Shown here: positions 10,901-22,659 of the stretch, piece after piece | Numbering within the stretch: position 1 is the first letter of the stretch | How the letters are laid out: every line of letters starts with the position of its first letter | Assembly (NCBI GenBank): GCA_018398765.1 | Contig: JAHBMJ010005788.1 | Coordinates: 1-52,413, forward strand | DNA from: Chromera velia | Taxonomy: Eukaryota; Sar; Chromeraceae | Direction of reading: 5' to 3' | Length of the DNA: 52,413 bases | Program-made: the position numbers and the translations under genes | Notes under the pieces: model-generated | Databases searched by the model: none | Seen by the model: the letters and a program-made list of their open reading frames with translations, nothing else | What the model was told of the DNA's origin: nothing

Positions 10901-13900
10901 CTGTCTGCTTTGGAAGACGCGAAAACCGATCGGGAGGAGACACTCTTTCCTTCCGACCTCAGGATCAGTTTCTCCTAGCTGTCAGCTAGCCCAGAGTGCA
11001 CCATGCAGACGCATTCGAAACAGAGAGTCTCGCATGCAGATCCGAATTGCGTTGACTTTGCATTCTTGTCACATAATTGGCATCCACGTGGCCTGTCAAA
11101 TTCCGAATGAACACACGTCTGAAGAGTGAGGAGGGAGAAAAGCCAGGAACACCAAGGAGAGGAAAGGGGAGGTCAAAAGGAAGCTACGCTATAATAAGAT
11201 TGCCAATTGACTACACAGACTGTTTTTTTGTTTTTTCCCCCTCTCTTTTTGTTTTTAGACAGACAAGCAACACAGACAGACAGAATAATAGACAGACGGA
11301 CAGACAAAGGGACCGTCTCAGGTCCTCCCAGACCCACCTTCACATCTCTCCAGAAAACCTCCTCGAAAAGGGTCTCGCAAGGATCAGAAGGATCCCCTGG
11401 AAGGAAGGGAACGTGTCCTAGAACAATACGCCCGCCCCCCCTACAGTTGTAACACTCTGCATTACCACACCCGCATCCCTCCCCATCGACGGACGAGGAG
11501 TCCTTCACGAGCCCACTATCTCCCGTCTCCTCACCTGAGGATACCCACGGCCTTCTGCGAATCTTTCGAATTCTCTTTTCGTCTTCTGTACTGTCAGAGC
11601 GAGCTAGGGAGAACCCACCTTCATACCGGCCGGCCATACGAAACATAATTTCGTCTGTACACAGAAAAGGGGCAGAGGGAGAGGCATAAGACGGCCCAAA
11701 AGGGCGGCGCCCGAGGGAGATAGCACCGACTAGAAATCCACCGCCGGATTTCTCCTCAATTTCAATCAACCAGTCGGCTACATACCGTTCAAATTCTGTG
11801 TACTTTTTTTCTCCGTTTCCCTTCTTCCTTCCCCCCGCTTTGGTCTGGTTCCCCGACTTCCCCTTCTCCCCCTTCGACGATAGAAGCGAAACCTTCCCCG
11901 CCCTCTGTCGGGGACTGAGTTGGCCCCTCTCGAAAAAGAAGGTGAGTGCCTCGAGCAGCATAAATTCAGTTTTCCTGGGCAAGGACCAGGTTTCCCTGTT
12001 CGGGTGTTTCTCCACATCTCTCTTCCTTTTTTCCCATTGCTCGAGCAAAGCCCTCGCCAAACGAAGGTAGGCCAACCCAGGCTCTTCTCCTGTCTGCTTT
12101 TTCACTACAGGGAGAAGCGCCGTCCAGAAACGCACGATGGCGCACGAATCATCTCCAACCTGCAGAAGATGGAAAGGGAACGGCAAGGAAGACAATTGAT
12201 CAAACAGATACTCTCCAAAAGAGAGACACATACAGAGCAGAAATAACAGAAGCCAGCGCTTTAGAAAGCAGTCAAACATCAAAAACGCGGCACCACTATC
12301 GCAAAGACCATAACTGGAGCCTCGGCTTTCCATTTGCCGTTTTTGTCCCCCTATCTCTGTATGATCGTCCCTCTGTCTGTTTGACTGTCTGCCTGTCCCC
12401 GCTTTTCTCTGTGAGAATACCCAGATCACCCCCCCCCCCTCTATCCAATGCATGGGCCAACCAACCTTCCATTTCTGCGTCTTGGAGCTCAGAGGGAAGA
12501 AGGCCCTGAAGGGCAAAAGCCCGGGAAGTTCTATGGGAGGGAAGGAGGGGAAGAATGTAGACTCCGGCCGAGCGAGGCCAAGACGGGGCTTTCCCTCCTC
12601 CCAAAAGAGACGGATCAGATACTGGTCGTCGTCTCTGCATGTTCGTGCAGGCACAAAACAAAGAAAGGTAAAGAAGCAACAGAAAGTGTTTCTAAACACA
12701 TTTTTCGGGTTGGAGAGACGCGTCCGTCAACACCGAAAGAAAAAGAAGGAGAAAGCAGGACATCATTGTTTTGCCTCGCTGGTTGCTCCGGGCTGAAAGG
12801 ACCAATTGTTCTACGGATACATTCGACGCAAGTGAAGACAACTTCTTCTTCCGATTACAGAGCGCGTTCTCTGCTCGTGCATGCGACAAACAAAGAGAAA
12901 GAGAAAGGTAGACGACAGAGCAATGATGTTGGCCCAGGCAGATCAAGACCCGGCCGGGCGTGTGTACTCTTGTCAGCCGGTCGGTGCAGGGAAAGGCTTA
13001 CTCACCCCCTCACTCTCTTGAATCCTCCGATAGGGAGTCCTGAGTGGACCGTCACACTGCGCCGTGACGCCACGTGCCACGGAAACACTCGGGCGAAGAG
13101 TGCAACCCCGAACGCCAACACAGGCTCCCCCCACTTATCCGCGCCGCCACATTGGGGCCGCTTCCCCTGCTTGGTGTACAATTTCTGCACGCGAGTCATC
13201 GATGCATGGCAGTACACAGAATCAGAGCAGTAAAATCCTCTCCTTTCTCGTTTTCTCTTAGGGACTCCATCCAGATGTACACAGCCAGACGTGCACACAC
13301 GGCTGAGAGACCACCACTTAGTCCCTCTCCTTGAGAGAAGGAAGAACGGGAACGCTGTATGCAGTTACTAAGCAGCATTACTTGACGCACGAAAGCATCC
13401 ATGTGTAAAAGAAGGGAAGGGACGCAGACAGGAGGAGGAGGAAAGGAAGAGTCGGGGGGAGGAATGATTTTTTTCTGGGAAGAACATGAAGGTTTTCTCT
13501 TCTTTTGGGATTTGTCGGCCAACGTGAGGATTCATCTGCGCATTAGATCGGAATCTGTTAGGGGAATTCCGATTCTCTTTCTCAAGAGGCATCAGAAGAA
13601 GAAAGCAGAGGTAGAGAGAAAGTGATCAATGTCCTTGCCGCAAACAAAAACACAGCTGGGGTCTAGGAATAGTGTGAAGAAGGAATCGAACAGAGAAATC
13701 GAATACACTTCTGTCCCAAATAACCCCCCACCAACTGACCCATCTGTCTCGCAGCATGATTCCGAGAAAGACAAACGAAAAGTCGCCTATCATCGCTGCT
13801 TCTTCCTTCTGCGTGGAGGACTTCCCCTTCTGCCTGTCCCTCTTCGTACGCCCCCCACGATCCCCATCCGAAACCCAGTCATACCCAGTGTGTTCCAAAA

Positions 13901-14707
13901 CACTGATTCCCACGAATTCTTCGTTTGCTATTAATGCGTCAATCCATTCATCTTCCTGCCCACCCCTGCCATCAAGAAGCAACTGAGTCCGTAACACCAG
14001 CCGAAGTTGTTTTCGACTCATGCGAAGTTTGCCCTTCGCTACCTGATGGAATCCCTTCTGACACCAAGAATGGACAAACCACTGATCTTCGGAAATCTGC
14101 ACAGAACTGGACATATCAACAGATCGGAGACTGGCGAAAGCGCGGGAGTCGATGGAGAAACCCGAGAACGCAGATGAAAGCCGCGTCTCAGCTTCCTCAT
14201 AACAACACTCGACAGGCGAGACGATCTTGCCGTTGGAGGGAACAATCGCGCTGGGGACGTTCGAGTCCTTTTCTCCCGCCTTTCCCCCCTGTGTCTGCCC
14301 CCCTTTCTTTCTGCAGTCAGGAGGACCCTGGAGAGGGCCGTTCATGGCGCCCTGGGGTCTCTTTCTCGCCTCACCCCTCAACGCGTCCGTCCCGTCACGA
14401 AATTTCGTCTCAAGGAGAAGCTCAGCCTTCCAGAAAGCTGCACGGATGCATGAATGCGAGATGATTGCCTCAAATGTGGACATTCCTCTTTCTTTTCCTC
14501 CCTTCCTGTTGACACATCCCTCCCTTTGTTCCTTTCCTCTTCCTTTCCCTCTCATATTCCTTTCCTTTCTCTCGTTGTTCCTTTCCTTCGTTCCTCCCTC
14601 CCTTCCTTTCTTCCTTCCTTTCTGTCTGTCTGTCGGTCTGTCTTTCCTTCTTTCTTCCTTTCTTTTTGTCTGTCTGTCGGTCTGTCTGTCTGTCTTTCTG
14701 TCTTTCT

Positions 14708-14739
<32 letters not shown>

Positions 14740-14755
14740 TTTCTTTCTTTTCTTC

Positions 14756-14786
<31 letters not shown>

Positions 14787-16386
14787 TCATCCTTTCTTTC
14801 TTTCTTTCTTTCTTTTCTTTCTTTTCTTCTTTTCTTTCTTTCTTTCTTTTCTTTCTTTCTTTCTTTCTTTTTTTCTTTCTTTCTTTCTTCCTTTCTTTTC
14901 TTTCTTTCTTTTTTTCTTTCTTTCTTTCTTTTTTTCTTTCTTTCTTTTTTTCTTCCTTTCTTCCTTTCTTTCTTCCTTTCTTCCTTCCTTCCTTCCTTCC
15001 TTCCTGTCTTTCTGTCTTTCTGTCTTTCTGTCTTTCTTTCTTTCTTTCTTTCTTTCTTTCATTATTTCTTTCGTCATTCCTGTCTTTCTTCCTTCACCAC
15101 TTACTTCCTGCCTGGTTTCACAGATTCCGTCTTTCACTTCGCCACTTTCTTTCTTTCTTTCTTTCTTTCTTTCGTTCTTGCTTTCTTTCTTTCTTCCTTT
15201 CTCTCTTTTTTTCTTCTTTCTTTCTTTCTTTCTTTCGTTCTTTCTTTTGATATCCCTGACCTCTTCTGAGCTTCTCGTGGGACGCCTCTCCCCCTTCCCC
15301 CATTTCCATCACCCCCCCTTCTGCCTCCCTTATCTTTGAAAGTCCCTCCGAGATCTTCTCCGCTGTTGCAAAGGCCTCCCTCGTGTACACCTTCAGTAGC
15401 TCGGCAGAACTCTCTATCGACAGAGAACGCACAAACGAGTCTCTGACAGACAACGCCTGCAGCCCCCCTCCAACATCCCCCCACTCATCCGTTACGTCAC
15501 CCCCACGCTGTGCTCGGACATCCACACACGGACGAATGAGCTGACAGTTCCTATCTTCAAAATGGAACACAGACACGGGCGCAATCTGAATGGCGTGTCT
15601 TTGTGGATCGAATCCTAAGTCCCTCAAACTCATCCCAGGTAAGAAGGCGTCCCGCGAGCCGGCAGGACATGGAGCCTCTCTGACGCACGCAAGAAAGCAA
15701 AAACACGGTCCGTCGAGCCCAAACACACAAGCCGGCTCTTCGCGGTCCACAACGAAGCAGACCAACTTTCCTTCCATGTCGGTCTTGCGTGCGTCAAACG
15801 GGCCGTCCCAACTCTTCAGGGGACTCCATTCACAACCATGCGTGAAGGGATAAGAGCGCCGATTCTGGACTCCCTTCAACAAATTTTCCATCTCTTCCCT
15901 TCCCTCCCTGCTCTCCATCAGAAGAGAATGAAATTGCATAAAAGAAAGAGACCCGACATCGAAGTCCAGATACTTGGGGAAAAACGCCACGTCCTTCTTT
16001 CCACAGTGGGGAAAATGGACAGACAGGACTGCGGCGATGTCGCCTGCTGTCATGAACTCAATGTGAGTTCGACTCCCAAGTGGTCTCGAGATGCGGTCCC
16101 TACAGAAGCTGAAACTGCACACAGACGTACAAAGCAAAAAAACAGCACAAAGCGCAACACAGGGGTCCGTCACTCCCTTTCTCGATCTGGAGTTAGAAGC
16201 ACAACCAACTACGAAAATCACACCCAGGTTAAGAATGAGCACCAAACAAGTGTTCAGCAGTCTCCTTCCTTCTCCATATAGGTTGACAGGACACGACCTA
16301 GGTCTTTTTTGTTGGGAGAAGAGGAGGGAGGGATACCATGCTGGGCGGGGAAGGTATCGCATCGCTCTGGGTGCGGATCTGGACAT
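7960..16386 (-). CDS. Gene X: large uncharacterised multi-exon protein with disordered KE-rich tail
   Basis: I do not recognise the family. Predicted exons agree in phase: 16114-15261 (or a contiguous frame from ATG 16386), 14437-13740, 13184-13006, 12634-12466, 12159-11338 and 10842-7960, giving at least 1,867 residues. The first exon has motifs FSFCRDRISRP and HFPHCGKKDVAFFPKYLDF; the next has EDQWFVHSWCQKGFHQVAKG. The fifth has a cysteine-rich GCGCGNAECYNC that could bind metal, followed by FLPGDPSDPCETLFEEVFW. The last exon encodes about 950 residues, mostly disordered and rich in Glu, Lys, Ser and Pro, with a nine-lysine run and an EREREEERQREWEEKKRKE helix. If translation starts at 16386, two hydrophobic segments precede the FSFC motif. 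The gene may continue: an in-phase open piece at 7927-7601 (REKTVERRKAARTAAIRVAR) and a coiled-coil-like piece at 7313-7214 (GMSGMQEEMALVRTQLD) look coding. Confidence 0.6.
14480..15250. repeat. CTTT/CTGT pyrimidine microsatellite tract in a gene X intron
   Basis: About 770 bases of TTTC, TTCC and TGTC tetranucleotides lie between the first two predicted exons of gene X. The GT..AG sites flanking it join exons in phase 1, so it is removed by splicing in the model. Phe/Leu/Ser-only frames across it are artefacts. Confidence 0.9.
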
Positions 16387-16813
16387 GCTTTAACGCAAAA
16401 GAAGCAAGCGTCACTCCTCTTTCGTGATCAATCAGGCTGTCTTTTGGGAGGAAGAAAAAAAAGAGAGTGTGGATGCAGGAGAAAATTACTGGAATGAAGA
16501 AGGGACGTGCGTGCAAACTCGGCGAACAAGAAGGATCACTACTGCCTCTCAGCTGGAGACACTCGGGAATGCGCAATCATGCACAAGTGTCCATGCTAAG
16601 GGTGAGTCTACGGGACTTGCAGACTCAGAGCGCCATAGAAAGCGGAAAATTATCAATATACTCGAAGTTCTGCCAATCTCCTTCATTTCCTCTGCAACAA
16701 CGTGTCCTTTGATGTCTCTTCAATTCATCAGCAGGAGCGATCGATCAGCACATGAAAAGAAAGACACCATTCAGGAATGAAATTTGAACAACAAGCACTT
16801 CCTTGCTGGACAG

Positions 16814-17303
16814 CTAGCCGGGGGTGACCAACCGTTCGTGTTCCGAAGAAACGTTTGCAAATCCTTCGAAGGCGGCTGAAGAAATTTGATTCATGTTGAG
16901 ACATCCGACGATGAACGCGGCCTTGTGTCTTTCAAGAAAGTCCCGACACTCCAACACATCCTTTCCTTCTCCTTTTTCATTGATCTCAGCCTCACAGCGT
17001 GACGCTGAAAGGAGTCTCTTCATCAGTGCGCCCTCTGCAGTTGCTTTCACCTTCTCTGTCCAGATCGCTTTCACGTCCTGCAACATGCTGTCGACATCCG
17101 GGCTCAAGGAAACAACAGAGAGTGTGCCCTCTCGTGTCTCCACCTCATCGGCCAAGACGAACGCGACGAAATCCAGCCCATCCTTGACCGCTTCCCTGCA
17201 GAGATGGTTGTAGAAGTGGAGTGCGTGCAGAGTGAGAGTGCATGATGCTGAAGACTTGCTCACATGTCTGAATCACTCCCTTCGAATCATTTTTCGCTCG
17301 TTC

Positions 17304-17371
<68 letters not shown>

Positions 17372-18963
17372 TTCAACGTGCCCGCTGACTGAGTCGCAGC
17401 ACACTCGTGTGTCTTCACACAAGTCCTTTCATGAATAGAGAGACAGAGTTTTGAGGGCGCGTGCTGGGAGGGCAAGGAAGCGAAGGGACGAAAAACGGAG
17501 GCAAAAACAGAAGTCGACGGCGGGCATGCAGGGAAAAGAATGACCAGATGAAATGACGAATCAATGCGAACCATCTGCTCTTGTCGCGACGATTTTCACG
17601 GAAGCCAATTGTCTTGCAAAGACCCATTCCCTCCAGTCGCTCCAGAAGGCCTTCCAGGTTGTGGGACAAGAGAAAGTCCCGACAGGACACAAAGTCAGCC
17701 CGGTCGCTCCTCCACGCCCCCTCCCTTTCGACTCCGAAGTCGTTCAAGTTGAATTTCCTCACACCCTCCCTCTTCTCTGAGAGTTGCTTGACTAGCTCGG
17801 AGTCTTCATGGAAGAGGGCTTCACAGAACGAGAATCTGCAAAAGAGCAAAACAAAGGAGGCATCTAGGCAAAAACTCACGATGTTGCTTGTGAAGATCTT
17901 GCCGTAATTTCCGTTTTCAGTGTCAACCGACGGCGGTGTGAATTAACCAAAGAGGAGATTGAAGGGAGTGATCGTCAAACGCAATGCGAAGTTCCCAAAA
18001 AAGCGCAAATACTACCTTTTCGCGACCTGTTGTGAAACAACATTTTCTTTCGCCTAAGAAGGCCACCGGAGTTTTCTCTTTTGAGGCCGAAATTGGACAG
18101 TACTTCGGTTTGCCGACCCTGTCACAGCTGGATTGCCGGCTGTCGCACGTGCTGGATTGTCTCATGTGCATTTCAGTCATTCAGTGCAACCCCAGCCTGA
18201 GTCGATTCATCACTTGTGACTGACTTCTCTTTCTCCCCCCACTCCGGACTGTGAAAACTCCGAAAACTCCAGGGAGACATCTGGTCAAGTCGGGCAAGCA
18301 CTTCTGTAGAGAGGAGCCCGTGACGTTCGAGGAAGTCCCTGCAGGCTTGGAAGTCCCAAGAAACTTGAAAGGCCAGCTCTGCCCACCTCCTCGCCTTGAA
18401 CAGCTCATCCAGAGATTCTTCGTCGTGTTCAAAGGCCGACTGGCAGAAGTCAAACCTGCATAGAAGGGAGACGGCACAAGAATTGCGACCGAAGAAAAGC
18501 CCTCATCCATTGCTGATCACCTCTCTCTCACTCTCCCCAGATTTACAGAAATGTTGACTGACTTGTCTTCGAATTCTCCGTCGCTGCGGCAGAAAACAGT
18601 TGCGTCGGTCCAGATCGTGGAAGGCAGTTTCTCTTTCTCCAATCGGTCAAGCAAGCTGGACAGTCTGTGCAGGTGCAAAAAGTTTCTGAAGGCCTCTTTG
18701 CAGTCTTCCTCACTCCCCTTTGGAATGCCGGGCTCTTCCAGACCTTCCTGAACCTCTTCCGGTTTGGGGGGGAGAGAAGTTATCCCCTCTGACTCTGCTG
18801 TGGCTTCTTGGAATGCTGCCGGCTGCTCTTCAGATGTCATCTCTTTCTCCTGTCCCCCCCCTACCCCGTCTCCCTGCTCTCTTGCCACCCTTTCACTCTC
18901 CCCTACGGCCGGGGTAGAGCAAGAAGCATCGACCATCCCAGACACAGACCCAGGGCACTCCAT
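16814..18963 (-). CDS. Gene Y: protein of duplicated phase-2 exons with a CRDFL motif
   Basis: The family is unknown to me. Four exons, all joined in phase 2, predict 434 residues: 18963-18563, 18455-18225, 17835-17545 and 17195-16814. Exons 2 and 3 are exact multiples of three in length and clearly related: one starts KFDFCQSAFEHD and continues DFQACRDFLERHGL..LARLDQM, the other starts KFSFCEALFHED and continues DFVSCRDFLLSHNLEGLLERLEGM. Exon 1 ends with a relative (EAFRNFLHLHRLSSLLDRLE) and exon 4 holds DVLECRDFLERH. The unit therefore occurs four times, in whole or part. The first 80 residues of exon 1 are acidic and disordered. Donors of exons 1 and 2 are GTCAGT; the exon 3 donor (GTCATT) is less certain. 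The exon 4 stop at 16814 lies only about 700 bases before gene X on the same strand. Gene X's first exon also starts with an FSFC motif in phase 2, so X and Y may be one transcript. Confidence 0.62.
17303..17370. repeat. CT then GT dinucleotide repeat in a gene Y intron
   Basis: A (CT)n run at about 17303-17341 passes into a (GT)n run at about 17344-17370. It lies in the intron between exons 3 and 4 of gene Y. Confidence 0.9.
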
Positions 18964-19205
18964 GGCTCGGTCTTCCGGCAGTCTCCCACTGAAAGCTGCG
19001 GAGACGCCAGATTTTCAAAAGGAGACGCCTTTCTTACTGCGTGACCAAAAGTTTGAGAGGAAAAGGAGTCCCCCGATCAGTACCCAGTGGTCTCGCGCAT
19101 ATCTGGTAGAACTTTTACTTTTCCTTTACGGCACTTTTTGAATATTGTGAACCACCAAACACTGCACGTGGCTGCAGGAAGACGCTCAATGCAGATCGTA
19201 CGTTC

Positions 19206-19236
<31 letters not shown>

Positions 19237-19393
19237 ATGCACTTTTTTTGCAGTTAAATTTCGCGCGCGCCAGGCCGCCCGCGCGCGCGCGGTGCGCGCG
19301 GAAGGCGTGGGCCCGCATGCAGGTGATGCGGGGGCGCGCGCGTAAATAAACCTGCAAAAGAAAAAAAAAACAACCTGCATGCATGCATGCAGG
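19206..19393. promoter_or_regulatory. (TA)n tract plus 20-bp perfect TGCATGCA palindrome upstream of gene Y
   Basis: A run of TA dinucleotides occupies 19206-19232 and a CG-rich alternating tract 19260-19345. CCTGCATGCATGCATGCAGG at 19374-19393 is a perfect 20-bp inverted repeat. The group lies 240-430 bases upstream of the gene Y start (18963, minus strand). A promoter or AP2-type binding role is inferred. Confidence 0.4.
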
Positions 19394-19703
19394 TCCGAGC
19401 AATCAACTGTTGCACGAAACTCAAAATCCTCATTTGGAAAGAAACGAAGTGAGCTCTTCGCTTCAGGAAAGCAAAGTTGCCTAGGGTATATCACTTAAAA
19501 AAAAATATAATAAGATATAGTCTGTACCCCCCCCCTAAATAAAGATAAAGAAGATGTATACTCTTAAAAGTGTGTTCAATGTGGTTCTAAGCCCAGTAGA
19601 ACCTTATATACAATACAAACTGGGTAATTGTTTGCTTTTATCATGAAGTTATAGAGGTTTAAAGTCATTTCACTACTATAGGTTCTAAAAAAATAAAAGC
19701 CTA

Positions 19704-20677
19704 GGTTCAGTAACTTTTTTTAGAACCTAAAAAAACCTTATAAAACCTTATATAACTTTACTTCTACTGAGTTCTAATGCTTAAAAACGTTTTTTAACGT
19801 TTGAGTTTCTTACATAAACGATAGTTTTCTTCATCCACTTTATTTTTAAAGCTAGTCTGAAAGCACATCCCCATTCTCCTCGCCATTTTTCACAGCCGGA
19901 CCCCCACTTTCCACACTATAAGTGGTTCCGGTTGCTTTCAGCTCTATCTGCACAGCTTCTTCCTCCAGTCTGATTTCCCCCGGAAGAAGCTCTCTCAGCT
20001 TTTCACATTCTTCAAAGAAGGATCGCTCAGCTCACTGCAATTCTTCCTTTTGAATTTGGACTCCACCATCGATTGAAACTGCTGAATGAATCCAAAAAAA
20101 GATACTTGAAAGGGGGAGATCGTCTGTCTGGCTTATGGTGGAGTTTCGAAGAGTCAGAGGAGGGAACATTGAGGACTCAGAATCATTTCTGTCGTTCACT
20201 TTCTCATACAAAATCACTTGGGCAGAAATACCCTTGTTCTCGATAATATGGGCCACATAAGATAACCTAACACTCATCCCCCTCTTTATCACTGGATGCT
20301 TGTCCTCAGGATTCACTAAGTCAACTACCTTCAAAAAAAGAGACAGCCACCGCTATCATTCAGCTTTGTCATCCAGGCCTCATCCTACAGTTCTAAACAA
20401 AAGTCTGGGCGGCGTTGCGGCTCTAGCCTGCGGCTGCTGTTCACAGTTCAGGCAATGACTAGGGCAATGAGGGAGGGGAATAGGAGGGGGGTGACGGATA
20501 GGGTGCGAAGGAGGACAAAAACACTGATTGTCTCATCAGTTTGCGAGCGTTCCTGGTCAGTTTGATCATATTTCTATTGAGAAAAGGCCGGTTTAAGGTG
20601 GTTTTAGCAGATTCTGGCAGCTTCTGAGGAAAAGGTTTTGAGAAATGGATGGTTCAGGAACTTTTTTTAGAACCTTA
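19704..20677. repeat. Direct repeats flanking a broken reading frame
   Basis: GGTTCAGTAACTTTTTTTAG (from 19704) and GGTTCAGGAACTTTTTTTAG (from 20651), each followed by AACCT, are in the same orientation about 950 bases apart. Surrounding AT-rich DNA is loosely similar too (TTAAAAAC and TATAACCT motifs). They bracket the reading frame at 19852-20334. This could be a mobile or segmentally duplicated unit. No transposase or clean terminal inverted repeat is visible. Confidence 0.45.
19852..20334 (-). pseudogene. Coding-like frame interrupted by one in-frame TGA
   Basis: A frame of about 100 residues (starting VVDLVNPEDKHPVIKRGMS) runs to a TGA at 20034-20032. It then continues in the same frame for 59 more residues (AERSFFEECEKLRELLPG ... 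GEENGDVLSD) to a TAG at 19852. Both halves have ordinary protein composition with no further stops. The family is not recognised. The parts could be a pseudogene copy with one nonsense mutation, a read-through gene, or two exons of a gene with an unseen intron. An acceptor-like TTTTTTGAAG precedes the first half. It lies between direct repeats in an AT-rich zone with other broken genes, so I favour a decayed copy. Confidence 0.45.
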
Positions 20678-21508
20678 GGTGGCGAAACGTCTATAACCTA
20701 CTATAACCTACCATAACCTGACTATAAACATTTAAAACCATGTTTTTTAAGCTTTTAAGAAGTTGTTTAATCATTTTGACTCTTAAAAACTTGATTTTAT
20801 TTGTTAAAAAATAGTGTTCTTAGTCTAGAACTTTGCTAAAACTTTTATATAACCACAAGCAGTGACACACCCTAGAAAGTTGCTCCTCCTTACTTGATTC
20901 TTTGACGTCAGTCCATCGCCTGAAGTGCATCTGTATACTTATATACAGCATGCAGCGTTATACTTTATGTTGCATAAAATCAGAAACACGCAAACGCAGG
21001 CTATTCAAATTTATGAAGGTATATCAAGCACTCTAACAGTGGTCCTACAGCCAATTAATCGAAGTTGCAGCAATCACTGCCCGAGAAGAAACGAATGGAA
21101 TGAAGCACAAGAGACAGTTAGCTGAAGAAGGCAACGTCGGATTGTCTCTTCTTCGAGGAAAAAAAAATCGAATCATCTCTTCGCAGGAGACTCACGGAGA
21201 CAGTTCGGAGTTGACTGTTGTTCATTCAGCATTCGGATTTGTGCCAATTAAATCACGCCAGCTAGTTGATTCTTCATGTCTGTAGAGACGTTGGAAAGAT
21301 TCACGCCATGAAGCGCCGCGCTGGGTAAGCATTTGCAGAGGGTAAGCCCATATTGATTGCCTATGGTATACGTGAATCAACGCGTTATTTAGGGAATTTA
21401 TCCAGAGGGATGGGCAGATCCGTTCATATATGTGGAAACAGGTCATGTCTTTTTTTTCGATCTTGACAATTACTTCCCCCCTTTTCTGTTTTCTTTCTCT
21501 GCCTGCAG
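20335..21508. other. AT-rich stretch without a supported gene
   Basis: It contains repeated CTATAACCT and TTTTAAG motifs near 20690-20800 and short unconvincing frames. Nothing supports a gene. Confidence 0.5.
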
Positions 21509-22450
21509 TATCGGGTCAGAGATGCTGTACGTCCAGTTCCAGGACGTTTTCGTGCGGTGGAGGCCGGGAGGCATTCATGTCTACGGGGAGGGTTATTTGG
21601 TCACGCTCAGGTCCAGAGAGGGAGTAGAATCTATGATAAAGCAACTAAGGAACCGACAGAGGCTCTAACAAAAGGCTCTGATGCAGGAGCCAGAGCATTG
21701 CCAAGCGAAAAACGATAAAAAATGCAGAAATGGTCAGTCCTCTCCAAAACATGTCAGACAGGTCGAGTCATGGTAAAGAGCAACAAACATCCCGTCTCAG
21801 TCTGAACTTCGTCAATTTTAAATTATTGTTGGTGTATAAATCTGATGAATTCGTCATTTCTGAAACCGATCAGCAGAGGAGAAAGAATCGAAGAAGAAGG
21901 GGTACCGGATTTTCACATAAGCAAACGACTAAGCTTTTACAGTTGACCCTCACGCTTTGAAATATGAGCTCTGCCGCCTTTGCTGCTCGACTGTCCGAAG
22001 TTCTCCGCACCAAACGGAAAATTCAGGTGCTTTTGTGTGCTTTCTCATACTCAGTGTGCATGATCTAAGAATTGTTCTTACCCCGATGGGAAGGCTGGAA
22101 GTCGTGGTTTGGGATGTCCTCGATCGAGTTTGGAGCGAGTGTAACGGAAAGCTTCGCGGAACTTGAAGCAAAGGGCATTCATCACAAGGACATGAAGCTA
22201 GAAAACTCGCTTGTCGCTGTAAGCACGGCTGGGGGGAGGGGCTACATGTTAAGATCCTACATAGACTTTGGCCTGGCAAGGATCGACAGGGAGAAGTTGG
22301 GGTATCGGGGTCGGGACGCCCAATTACATGGTCTTTGAGTCTTGGACGCCCGGGCCGAACGTGAGGTCAAAAGCCCTTCACGGGAAGGCAGAGGTGTAGG
22401 GGCTCGGGATAGTTATGTACAAGCTCATGATCGCGCTCTGCCGTGTTTGG
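21509..22450 (+). pseudogene. Protein-kinase-like relic with frameshift and in-frame stop
   Basis: An acceptor-like CTGCAG at 21508 opens a frame with GSEMLYVQFQDVFVRWRPGG and SREGVESMIKQL, stopping at 21668. Further right, 22100-22285 reads SFAELEAKGIHHKDMKLENS then YIDFGLARID. These correspond to the kinase catalytic loop (HKD for HRD, then K..EN) and the DFG motif. The frame then shifts: GTPNYMVFESW (activation-segment end) is in another frame from about 22303. It runs into KAEV-stop-GLGIVMYKLM, where a TAG at about 22417 sits in place of the usual Trp codon of a DVW motif. The frameshift plus nonsense codon indicate a dead kinase. No N-lobe glycine loop or VAIK lysine was found nearby. 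Confidence 0.65.
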
Positions 22451-22659
22451 CGACCTAGCCCCACTCCAAGTAGGTGGACCTTAAGCAGCAGCAGCAATAG
22501 TAGGGGTCCTTTATCTATCTATGTTTTCTCGTCTGTCGGCATTGTTTGATTTTCCTGTCTCCCTCCCATTCAATATCAGACCATTCTTTCTCTTCTATAT
22601 ATGCAATACCCCTCTTATAGGCGCTCTACCCCTCTCATGCTTTGATCCGCTGCATGCAG

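Noticed and set aside
14227..15339. 370-residue plus-strand Phe/Leu-rich frame resembling a membrane protein
   Set aside because: It is a microsatellite artefact over a CTTT tract inside a gene X intron.
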